A stretch of 10,735 nucleotides of DNA from contig JABDQB010000078.1 of assembly GCA_013042495.1 (NCBI GenBank), positions 1 through 10,735 on the forward strand. Direction: 5' to 3'. The stretch comes from Gemmatimonadota bacterium (GTDB lineage Bacteria > Gemmatimonadota > Gemmatimonadetes > Palauibacterales > Palauibacteraceae). Made by a program: the position numbers and the translations under genes. The notes beneath the pieces are model-generated. The model ran no database searches, was not told the origin of the DNA, and worked only from the letters and a program-made list of their open reading frames with translations. This document shows, one piece after another, positions 1 through 5,808 of this stretch. Within the stretch, counting starts at the first letter, position 1; each line of letters starts with the position of its first letter.

Positions 1-837
1 GGATACGGGAGGGCAGGTGAAGGGCCCGGAGAATTCGAGGGACCTCGAGCCCTCGAACCTGCGGCCGACGGCCGGGGATTCTGGGTTTTCGACGCGGCGC
101 TGTCGCGTCTGACCCTGGTAGAGCCCGACCGATGGGAGGCGATTCCCGCTTCTGCGCGGGTGACCCTGCCGATCCATGGGCCGGCGATGGTCACAAACCT
201 CGTGCGCCGTGGGGACGACGGATTCCTGGCGGCGGGCTTCTTCGGCGAAGGTCGTCTCGGGCATTTCACGCACGATGGCGAGTACGAAAGAGCCTCGGGC
301 GCGATCCCGACCTCCGAGACCGACGCGCCGGCGGAGGTGCTGCAGCACGCGTATCGCGGAAACCTGAAGGCGGATCCCGCGGGGACGCGGCTCGTGCTGG
401 CGAATCGCCACGCGGGATTCCTCGAGGTGTTCTCGTCCGACGGAGAGTCGATCCGCCGAATCGAGGGGCCTCACGCCTTCGAACCCGTGTTCCGCGTGAA
501 ATCGGGTGAGCGCGGCCCGAGCATGGCAACGGGTGAGGACCTGCGTTTCGGTTACGTAGACGTGGCCACGACGAGTGACCGGATCTACGCGCTGTTCTCG
601 GGGCGGACCCGCGCCGGTCACCCGGGCGAAGCGATCTACGCCCGCGACGTGCACGTGTTCGACTGGGACGGCAACCTGCGATCGGTGATGCACCTGGACG
701 CGGATATCATGGCGATTGCCGTGGATTCGCGCCGTGGCCGCCTCGTCGCGGTGCGTCACCTGCCGACCCCCGCGGTGGTGGCGTACGAACTGGGCCCGAT
801 GCGGCGTCTCGCCGCGCGATCGGGGCAGGCGGGCTGA
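1..837 (+). CDS. BF3164/TolB-like beta-propeller protein, 3' part (5' end outside window)
   Basis: The reading frame is open from base 1 to the TGA at 835-837, giving 278 visible residues, so the start and any signal peptide or lipobox lie upstream. The sequence looks like a six-bladed beta-propeller of the BF3164-like (TolB-like) family. It has repeated strand-turn units such as GDDGFLAAGFFGEGRLGHF and, from about fragment residue 194, the typical run RIYALFSGRTR followed by VHVFDWDGNL and a closing AIAVD...LVAV blade. Family members are mostly predicted exported lipoproteins of unknown function; I can see no enzymatic motif. An internal ATG at 187 or GTG at 160 could be mistaken for a start, but the upstream in-frame residues (GFWVFDAALSRLTLVE) also look like propeller sequence. 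The next gene follows after 17 bases. Family call fairly sure, function unknown. Confidence 0.72.
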   Translation, partial: GYGRAGEGPGEFEGPRALEPAADGRGFWVFDAALSRLTLVEPDRWEAIPASARVTLPIHGPAMVTNLVRRGDDGFLAAGFFGEGRLGHFTHDGEYERASGAIPTSETDAPAEVLQHAYRGNLKADPAGTRLVLANRHAGFLEVFSSDGESIRRIEGPHAFEPVFRVKSGERGPSMATGEDLRFGYVDVATTSDRIYALFSGRTRAGHPGEAIYARDVHVFDWDGNLRSVMHLDADIMAIAVDSRRGRLVAVRHLPTPAVVAYELGPMRRLAARSGQAG

Positions 838-854
838 AGGACCATTGAGGTGGG

Positions 855-2192
855 GTGCGGTGGCCGGTACATTCGGCCACCGTGACCACCCCGAGCCGCG
901 CCATCCGGTTTCCGTTCGAGACGCGAGAACTCGACAACGGGCTGAAAGTGATCCTGCAACCGGATCACTCGAGCCCCGTCGTCGCGGTGCACGTCATGTA
1001 CCATGTCGGATCAAAGAACGAGTCTCCCGGAGGGACCGGTTTCGCGCACCTGTTCGAGCATTTGCTCTTCCAGGGCTCCGAGCATGTCGCGGAAGCCGAG
1101 CACTTCCGACTGATCCAGGAAGCGGGCGGAACGCTCAACGGCTCCACCTGGTTCGACCGGACCAACTACTTCGAGACATTGCCGTCGCACCGGTTGGACC
1201 TGGCGCTGTGGCTCGAATCGGACCGAATGGGATGGTTCCTTCCTTCCATCTCCCAGGCCAAGCTGGACAATCAACGCGACGTGGTGAAGAACGAGCGCCG
1301 CCAGTCTTATGAAAACCGTCCTTATGGGATGGCTACGGAGACCGTTCTGCACAACGCCTTCCCGGCCGGGCATCCGTATCGTCACCCCACCATCGGCTAC
1401 ATGAAGGACCTGGACAGCGCGACTCTCGAAGACGTGAGCCAGTTCTTCAGGAGTTGGTATGGTCCCGAGAACGCCGTGCTCGTCCTGTGCGGGGACTTCG
1501 AGACGGAAGACGCGATGCGCCGCGTGGATCGGTTCTTCGGCGAGATAGCACGCGGCGAGATTCCACCGCGACCGGTGGTGGATCCGCCCGCCGGCCGATC
1601 ATCCGCGGTGGTCCGCCTGGAGGACTCGGTCAGCGTGCCCCGGGTCTACATGACGTACCACGCCCCGTCGTTCCGTTCGGACGAGTACGAGGCGTCCGCG
1701 CTCGTCGCCTCGGTGCTCGCTGGCGGCCGATCGTCACGTCTGTACCAGGAGCTGGTCTATGAGCGCCAGATCGCGGCCGACGTGCATGCGTTCGTGTGGC
1801 CACTCGAGTGCACCGGGATGCTCTGGGTGGTGGCGACCGCGCGGCCCGAAGTGAGTGCCGAGACTCTTCGGTCCGGCCTGGATGAGACGATCGAACGGCT
1901 ATTGGATCGCCCCGCGAGCGAGGATGAGGTCTCGGGAGCCCGCCGCCGCGCCCGCCGGCAGCTCCTGCTTCAGCTCGAAAGCGTGCGCGGCAGGGCCGGT
2001 GCCCTGGCCCATGCCGCCGTCCTCCGTGGTGAACCGGAGTACCTGAACGATGCCTTCGATCGCTACGGCGCCGTTCGCGCCCGCGACATGCAGGACCTCG
2101 CGGCAGAGGTACTGAGGCCGGACGGCCGCACCGTCGTGGACGTGGTTCCCCGCGAGTCGGAGCCCGACTCTCTGAGCGGCAGCCGACCGTGA
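855..2192 (+). CDS. M16B zinc metallopeptidase, catalytic subunit
   Basis: A 445-residue peptidase of the insulinase/pitrilysin M16B family. The inverted zinc motif HLFEH is at residues 65-69 (H65, E68 catalytic base, H69). The third ligand is probably E147 in VKNERRQSYENRPYG, and the family segment FDRTNYFETLP is at about 100-110. The second half (about 190-430) is the non-catalytic M16 domain. Where active partners have an Arg/Tyr substrate-binding pair, this protein has V301 and A308, so it should need the neighbouring subunit. The GTG at 855 is chosen because GAGGTG (847-852) lies just upstream. A GTG at 882 (MTTPSRAIRFPFETRELDNG) also gives a family-like N-terminus but sits at the base of a hairpin. 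I see no signal peptide, which suggests a cytoplasmic location. It overlaps the next gene by 4 bases (GTGA). Confidence 0.93.
   Translation: MRWPVHSATVTTPSRAIRFPFETRELDNGLKVILQPDHSSPVVAVHVMYHVGSKNESPGGTGFAHLFEHLLFQGSEHVAEAEHFRLIQEAGGTLNGSTWFDRTNYFETLPSHRLDLALWLESDRMGWFLPSISQAKLDNQRDVVKNERRQSYENRPYGMATETVLHNAFPAGHPYRHPTIGYMKDLDSATLEDVSQFFRSWYGPENAVLVLCGDFETEDAMRRVDRFFGEIARGEIPPRPVVDPPAGRSSAVVRLEDSVSVPRVYMTYHAPSFRSDEYEASALVASVLAGGRSSRLYQELVYERQIAADVHAFVWPLECTGMLWVVATARPEVSAETLRSGLDETIERLLDRPASEDEVSGARRRARRQLLLQLESVRGRAGALAHAAVLRGEPEYLNDAFDRYGAVRARDMQDLAAEVLRPDGRTVVDVVPRESEPDSLSGSRP
858..882 (+). repeat. Perfect inverted repeat (hairpin) at the start of the first M16 gene
   Basis: GGTGGCCG (859-866) and CGGCCACC (874-881) are perfect reverse complements around a 7-base loop, GTACATT. 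C858 and G882 extend the stem to 9 pairs, and G882 is the first base of an alternative GTG start. No T-tract follows, so it is not a standard terminator. It could be an operator or an RNA hairpin that affects initiation. The structure is seen directly; its role is unknown. Confidence 0.4.
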
Positions 2193-3535
2193 GCCTGGAC
2201 CGATCGCGAGCCCCCGCTGCCGGCATCGCTCCGTCCCTGGCGATTCCCCGACCGGATCGCCACGAACTACCGAACGGAATGGGCCTCGCCACCGTGTCCC
2301 GACCTCGGCTGCCGGGGGTGAGCCTGGCTCTGGTGCTTCCCGCGGGTGCCGATTCGACGGGACCTGAGAAGGCCGGCCTTGCCTCTCTCGCGGCCAAGGT
2401 CATGCCGGAAGGCGCAGCCGGAAGGGGTTCGCGCGAGATGGCCACATGGCTGGACGGATTGGGAGTCCGCCTCCGGGTAGCGGTCGGATACGATTCGATG
2501 ATCCTGCGTCTCCACACGCTTTCCGAGCAGCTCGCGCCGGCCCTCGACGCCCTTACCGCCGTCGCCCTGCAACCGGACTTCCTGGCGGATGAGGTGGAGC
2601 GATGTCGGGACGAGCGACTCGACGCGATCCGGAGACTCAGGGATGAGCCCGCGGACGTGGCCGACGATGTCCTCGCCGAGCTCATCTACGGGGGGCACCC
2701 CTACGGCCGGCTCACGCGGGGCCGTGAGGAAACGGTGCAGCCGCTGCACCGTGCGGACCTGATCGAGTTTCACGCGAGCCGGTTCAGTCCGCGTGCGGCC
2801 ACGCTGATAGCGTGCGGGGACCTTCCGGGAGACTTCACCGAACTCGCCGCTGCCCGGTTCGGTGAGTGGCGGGGAGTCGCCGTCGATCGGCAACCGCCGG
2901 CGTCGGCCCGGGAAACCGCCGACCCGGGAATCGTGCTCGTGGATCGTCCAGGAAGCCAGCAGTCGGAGATACGGATTGGCAGCATCGGCCTCGAGAGAGG
3001 CGATCCTGATGAGCCGAACGCCCGCGTGACCAACGCCATACTGGGAGGGCTCTTCAACTCGCGGCTCAACATGAATCTTCGCGAGGACAAGGGCTGGACG
3101 TATGGGGCGCGGTCGACACTGGCACTGCGGCGATCCCGAGGGCCCTTGATCCTGCGGGCGGCCGTCGAAACGGCGGTCAGCGGAGCCGCCGTCCGGGAGA
3201 TGCTTCAGGAAGTCCGCGCGATGGGCGAGTCGGTTCCGACCGAGGAAGAGTTGGGGACGGCAGCCGGGGCGTTGACGCGGTCCCTTCCGCTGCGGTTCGA
3301 GACGAACTCGCAGATCACGGGCACGATCGGCGAGCAGGTCGTCTACGGCTTGCCTGACGACTACTGGGCTGAATTCACGTCCCGGATCGAGGGCGTTTCG
3401 AAAGAGAGCGTGCGGGACATGGCCGCGCGCCTGCTGGATCCCGGGGGGCTCGCGATCCTGGTAGTCGGCGACGCCAGCGAGGTGTTGCGGGACCTCGAGG
3501 CGCTGGGGCCCGTCTCGACGCGGACGGCGCCTTGA
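2189..3535 (+). CDS. M16B peptidase-like protein, non-catalytic partner subunit
   Basis: A 448-residue M16 family protein whose zinc site is lost: at the HxxEH position it reads S66-L-A-A69-K70. It retains the substrate-binding Arg/Tyr pair in LREDKGWTYG (R298 and Y305), in the usual GLFNSRLNMNL context of the second M16 domain. This fits the known M16B arrangement in which an active and an inactive subunit form a heterodimer around a closed chamber and degrade peptides. The GTG start at 2189 overlaps the TGA of the catalytic subunit (GTGA), pointing to coupled translation and equal amounts. The N-terminal stretch of about 20 residues is rich in Ala, Pro and Arg and is not a signal peptide. 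The natural substrate cannot be told from sequence. The last codons overlap a predicted promoter for the next gene. Confidence 0.92.
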   Translation: MSLDRSRAPAAGIAPSLAIPRPDRHELPNGMGLATVSRPRLPGVSLALVLPAGADSTGPEKAGLASLAAKVMPEGAAGRGSREMATWLDGLGVRLRVAVGYDSMILRLHTLSEQLAPALDALTAVALQPDFLADEVERCRDERLDAIRRLRDEPADVADDVLAELIYGGHPYGRLTRGREETVQPLHRADLIEFHASRFSPRAATLIACGDLPGDFTELAAARFGEWRGVAVDRQPPASARETADPGIVLVDRPGSQQSEIRIGSIGLERGDPDEPNARVTNAILGGLFNSRLNMNLREDKGWTYGARSTLALRRSRGPLILRAAVETAVSGAAVREMLQEVRAMGESVPTEEELGTAAGALTRSLPLRFETNSQITGTIGEQVVYGLPDDYWAEFTSRIEGVSKESVRDMAARLLDPGGLAILVVGDASEVLRDLEALGPVSTRTAP

Positions 3536-3560
3536 GCTTCGGTATGTTTTCGGTTATTCT
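3532..3560 (+). promoter_or_regulatory. Predicted sigma70-type promoter for the Nudix gene
   Basis: TTGAGC (3532-3537) and TATTCT (3555-3560) are separated by exactly 17 bases, each matching 4 of 6 positions of the sigma70 consensus. They lie in a locally AT-rich patch that stands out from the high-GC surroundings. The -35 box includes the stop codon of the upstream M16 gene. Transcription would begin near 3567, giving a short leader of about 17 bases before the TTG start. GTCAC (3562-3566) and GTGAC (3576-3580) form 5-base inverted arms over the presumed start site and could be a weak operator. Prediction only. Confidence 0.45.
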
Positions 3561-3583
3561 AGTCACGTGTCGACGGTGACTGA

Positions 3584-4171
3584 TTGAACGATCCGGAAGT
3601 GAAGTCCGACGCCTTCGGAGTGCGGGCCAGCCGGTCCGTGTACAGAGGCAGGATACTGGACGTTCACGAGGACACCGTGCGGTTGCCGAACGGGAGCGAG
3701 GACGTGCTCGAGATCGTTCGGCACCGTGGTGCGGCTGCGGTTCTCCCGCTGTATGGGCCGGAGGACTGTCAAGCTGGAACCGGCCCGGACGTTGTACTGT
3801 TGAGACAGTACCGGTACGCTGCGGGCGGCACGTTATGGGAAGCGCCGGCGGGTAAGCTGGATGAGGGGGAAGCCCCGGAGTCTTGTGCGGCCCGGGAGCT
3901 GGAGGAGGAGGCGGGGATCAAGGCCAGCCGGCTGATTCCGGTTACGACCCTCCTCACGACTCCGGGTTTCTCGGACGAGCGTGTGCACTTGTTTCTCGCC
4001 ACGGGCCTGCAGGAGGGCCGCCAGGCGCTCGAGGAGCACGAGGTCATCGAATGCCACCGGATGCCGCTCGCGAAGGCAGTGGCGCTGGTCCTGTCCGGTG
4101 ACATCGTGGACGGGAAGACCGTCAGTCTGGTGCTGATGGCGGCGATCGCACCGGCCGTTTGGGGTGGTTGA
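3584..4171 (+). CDS. Nudix hydrolase, ADP-ribose pyrophosphatase type
   Basis: A 195-residue Nudix hydrolase. The full Nudix box (GX5EX7REUXEEXGU) spans G90 to I112: G90, E96, R104-E105, E108-E109, G111, I112. The metal-binding glutamates are all present. Upstream WEAPAGKLDEGE and downstream TTPGFSDERVHLFLA are typical of ADP-ribose pyrophosphatases of the NudF type, which cleave ADP-ribose to AMP and ribose-5-phosphate. Close paralogues act on other nucleoside diphosphate derivatives, so the substrate is an inference. An in-frame TGA occupies 3581-3583, directly before the TTG at 3584, so this is the earliest possible start; GGTGA (3575-3579) is a modest ribosome site. GTG at 3599 is the alternative. 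It seems to have its own promoter and is followed by a 207-base spacer. Confidence 0.9.
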   Translation: MNDPEVKSDAFGVRASRSVYRGRILDVHEDTVRLPNGSEDVLEIVRHRGAAAVLPLYGPEDCQAGTGPDVVLLRQYRYAAGGTLWEAPAGKLDEGEAPESCAARELEEEAGIKASRLIPVTTLLTTPGFSDERVHLFLATGLQEGRQALEEHEVIECHRMPLAKAVALVLSGDIVDGKTVSLVLMAAIAPAVWGG

Positions 4172-4378
4172 GCCGCCCGCCGACAGCCGGTGAGCAACAA
4201 TCGCCGACTGGAAGGTGTCTGAAGGACAGGGGAAGAGATCGGCCCCGGCGGTGACTGCGCCGGGAGACCATAGAACCGTCAAGCGACAGTGGAGTGACCT
4301 CGGGCGTGCCGGATTGGGTCTGGTACCGGTCGATCGGTCGCTCCCGGGCGGGGAAGCCGGGGAACGCGGGAGAACGAC
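4172..4378 (+). other. Spacer upstream of the ECF sigma gene with repeats
   Basis: This 207-base gap has no convincing coding frame. It holds a perfect 7-base-pair hairpin, CCCGGCG (4244-4250) with CGCCGGG (4258-4264) around a 7-base loop and no T-tract, and a tandem repeat CGGTCG-AT-CGGTCG (4327-4340). The end, GGGAG (4368-4372), is a good ribosome binding site 6 bases before ATG 4379. A promoter for the sigma gene should lie here, but I could not pick a convincing -35/-10 pair. Confidence 0.35.
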
Positions 4379-5032
4379 ATGATGAACGCGACAGAGTCCA
4401 GACGGCTCGAAGGTTCGGAAGCGCGCGTCGACGAGCGTGCGCTGCGGGCGAACCTCAAGGAGCTGGATGACGCGGCGCTCGTAGCCGAGTATCTGGAAGG
4501 CCGCAGGTATGCCTTTCACGAGCTTGCCGAGCGTTATCACACGCGTCTTCTGAACTTCATCTACCGGACGATCGGTGATCGCGATCGCGCGGAGGACCTG
4601 GTCCAGGAGACCTTCGTCCGCGTGTACCGGCACCTGCACCGGTTCGATCCGACCAAGAAGTTCTCGACGTGGATCTACACGATCGCGAGCAACCTTGCGA
4701 AGAACGAGCTGCGCAACCGTTCGCGCAATCCGCTCGTCCTGTTCCAGGCGATCAAGAAGCACTGGGAGGCGGATCACCGGCCCCTGCAGTGGGAAGACAG
4801 TTCGTATTCGCCGGATGATCTGTTCCGCAAGCGCCACCTCAGAGAGCAGGTGGAGAAGGCGGTGGCGGAGCTGCCGGAGCACCACCGGGTGGTATTTGTC
4901 CTGCGCGAGATGGAGGGCAAGACGTACGAGGAGATTTCGGAGATCACCGGGGTCACGCTGGGCACGGTCAAGTCGCGGCTGAACCGCGCTCGGAACAAGT
5001 TCGCGCTCATCATCGGCCCGATGCTCGAGTAG
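4379..5032 (+). CDS. ECF (sigma-70 family) RNA polymerase sigma factor
   Basis: A 217-residue extracytoplasmic-function sigma factor. Region 2 spans about 47-116: AERYHTRLLNFIYR, then DRDRAEDLVQETFVRVYRHL (core binding) and FSTWIYTIASNLAKNELRNR (-10 recognition). Region 4 spans about 158-209: ELPEHHRVVFVLREMEGKTY followed by the helix-turn-helix EEISEITGVTLGTVKSRLNR that reads the -35 box. The linker of about 40 residues is rather long. The N-terminal 30 residues are charged and variable. Start ATG 4379 (a second ATG is at 4382) has GGGAG 6 bases upstream. A strong terminator follows 29 bases after the stop, so this gene seems to be transcribed separately from the anti-sigma gene that comes next. 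It probably responds to envelope or redox stress, judged from the partner. It belongs broadly with RpoE-like ECF factors; the exact ECF group cannot be assigned by eye. Confidence 0.93.
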   Translation: MMNATESRRLEGSEARVDERALRANLKELDDAALVAEYLEGRRYAFHELAERYHTRLLNFIYRTIGDRDRAEDLVQETFVRVYRHLHRFDPTKKFSTWIYTIASNLAKNELRNRSRNPLVLFQAIKKHWEADHRPLQWEDSSYSPDDLFRKRHLREQVEKAVAELPEHHRVVFVLREMEGKTYEEISEITGVTLGTVKSRLNRARNKFALIIGPMLE

Positions 5033-5061
5033 ACGCGGGCCAGAGAGTCGAAGCACCTGGG

Positions 5062-5087
5062 AGGCGGCCTTCGGGCCGCCTTTCTTG
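5062..5087 (+). terminator. Rho-independent terminator after the ECF sigma gene
   Basis: An 8-base-pair perfect stem, AGGCGGCC (5062-5069) with GGCCGCCT (5074-5081), closes on a C(UUCG)G tetraloop, an unusually stable loop. It is followed by TTTCTTG. It lies 29 bases after the sigma stop codon. The T-tract is short and interrupted, but stem strength and position support a real intrinsic terminator. Confidence 0.85.
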
Positions 5088-5103
5088 CATCGGGGATCCG
5101 GCG

Positions 5104-5130
5104 GGAACAACACTTCGACACGCGCGTAGT
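5104..5130 (+). promoter_or_regulatory. Candidate ECF-type promoter upstream of the anti-sigma gene
   Basis: GGAAC (5104-5108) matches the classic -35 element of ECF sigma factors. After 16 bases comes CGTAGT (5125-5130), resembling the CGT-type -10 element. It sits just after the sigma terminator and before the anti-sigma gene, where an autoregulatory promoter would be expected. Transcription would start near 5135, leaving a leader of about 68 bases. The motifs are short and could arise by chance. Confidence 0.38.
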
Positions 5131-5151
5131 AATCGCACGCTGGAGGCAATC

Positions 5152-5166
5152 GACCTGCCACAGGTC
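5152..5166 (+). promoter_or_regulatory. 15-base palindrome in the anti-sigma leader
   Basis: GACCTG (5152-5157) and CAGGTC (5161-5166) are perfect inverted arms around CCA. The site lies between the candidate ECF promoter and the anti-sigma ATG at 5203. It could be an operator for a dimeric regulator or a small RNA hairpin; there is no T-tract. Function unknown. Confidence 0.35.
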
Positions 5167-5202
5167 ATTTGGGGCGTTAACCGACGGAAACTGGCATTCT
5201 CT

Positions 5203-5763
5203 ATGTCGTGCGATCAGTTCGTTGAACGGTACACCGACTTCCGGGATGGTCTCCTGGATGCGGAAACGAGGGAAGAGGTCCAGATGCACCTGGCCTCTTG
5301 CTCGTGTTGTGCCCGGTACGACAGGGTAATGCAGCGGGGTCTCGAGTTGCTATCGGACCTTCCGTTGACCGAGAGCTCCGACGACTTCATGCCCCGGCTG
5401 CGCCACCGGCTCTACAACGTGGACTGCGGTGTGGAGCGACGCAGGAGCTTCGGTGGCAGTGCGGCGCTGGTCGGGGTGGCCGCGGTTGGCCTGCTCGCGC
5501 TCTTCTGGCTCCCGTTCGCGGCAAGCGTACCGCTGGAGATGGAGCTTCCGGCAGTGTCGGCTCAGTTCCCACCGCCGGGATCGGTGGAGATGCCGTCGCT
5601 CTTCCGCAGCGGTCCGTTCGTGACTACCCTCCTGCTTGAAGACGAATCGCACCTGGACGGATATCTCACGGAGTTCCAGTGGCCGCCTCCTCCACAGTTG
5701 CGTTCCTCCGTTGCCATCGAAGCTTCCTACCTCAGGTCGGAGCCCGCTCTCTTCAACCGCTGA
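5203..5763 (+). CDS. Zinc-finger (ZAS-type) membrane anti-sigma factor
   Basis: A 186-residue protein with the zinc-binding anti-sigma signature: C3 and H29-x3-C33-x2-C36 (an extra Cys at 35). It has one transmembrane segment at about 86-108 (AALVGVAAVGLLALFWLPFA), preceded by ERRR, which places the zinc domain in the cytoplasm and about 78 Pro-rich residues outside. In this family the N-terminal domain holds the ECF sigma inactive; redox change at the Cys cluster or cleavage by membrane proteases releases it. Its partner is most likely the sigma factor encoded just upstream, although a terminator separates the two. ATG 5203 is needed to include C3; the ribosome site before it is weak (GGAAA at 5186-5190). 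The periplasmic part resembles no domain I recognise. No terminator follows, so holA, 45 bases later, is probably co-transcribed. Confidence 0.87.
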   Translation: MSCDQFVERYTDFRDGLLDAETREEVQMHLASCSCCARYDRVMQRGLELLSDLPLTESSDDFMPRLRHRLYNVDCGVERRRSFGGSAALVGVAAVGLLALFWLPFAASVPLEMELPAVSAQFPPPGSVEMPSLFRSGPFVTTLLLEDESHLDGYLTEFQWPPPPQLRSSVAIEASYLRSEPALFNR

Positions 5764-5789
5764 GTCGGCGATGCCAGTGAACCGCGGAG

Positions 5790-5802
5790 CCCCGCGGCGG
5801 GG
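5790..5802 (+). promoter_or_regulatory. Small hairpin overlapping the holA ribosome binding site
   Basis: CCCCG (5790-5794) pairs with CGGGG (5798-5802) around CGG. The right arm covers most of the purine run GGGGGA (5799-5804), which serves as the Shine-Dalgarno for the TTG at 5809. The hairpin could lower initiation unless ribosomes melt it. The stem is only 5 base pairs, so this is tentative. Confidence 0.3.
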
Positions 5803-5808
5803 GATCGG

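Noticed and set aside
160..837. Starting the propeller gene at the GTG at 160
   Set aside because: The frame is open to base 1 and the upstream residues also look like propeller strands, so the gene is better treated as truncated by the window edge.
716..1312. A 198-codon plus-strand frame spanning the propeller gene end and M16 start
   Set aside because: It is out of frame with both well-supported genes, Arg-rich, and without any domain.
1630..2685. A 351-codon minus-strand frame across the M16 gene junction
   Set aside because: The translation is Ser/Arg/Ala-rich with no domain, and both M16 proteins on the plus strand are convincing.
4244..4264. Hairpin after the Nudix gene considered as a terminator
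   Set aside because: The 7-bp stem is perfect, but no T-tract follows and it lies 70 bases after the stop. It is recorded only as a spacer feature.
3833..5161. A 442-codon minus-strand frame across the Nudix and sigma genes
   Set aside because: It runs through the sigma terminator and two well-supported genes, and has no recognisable motif.
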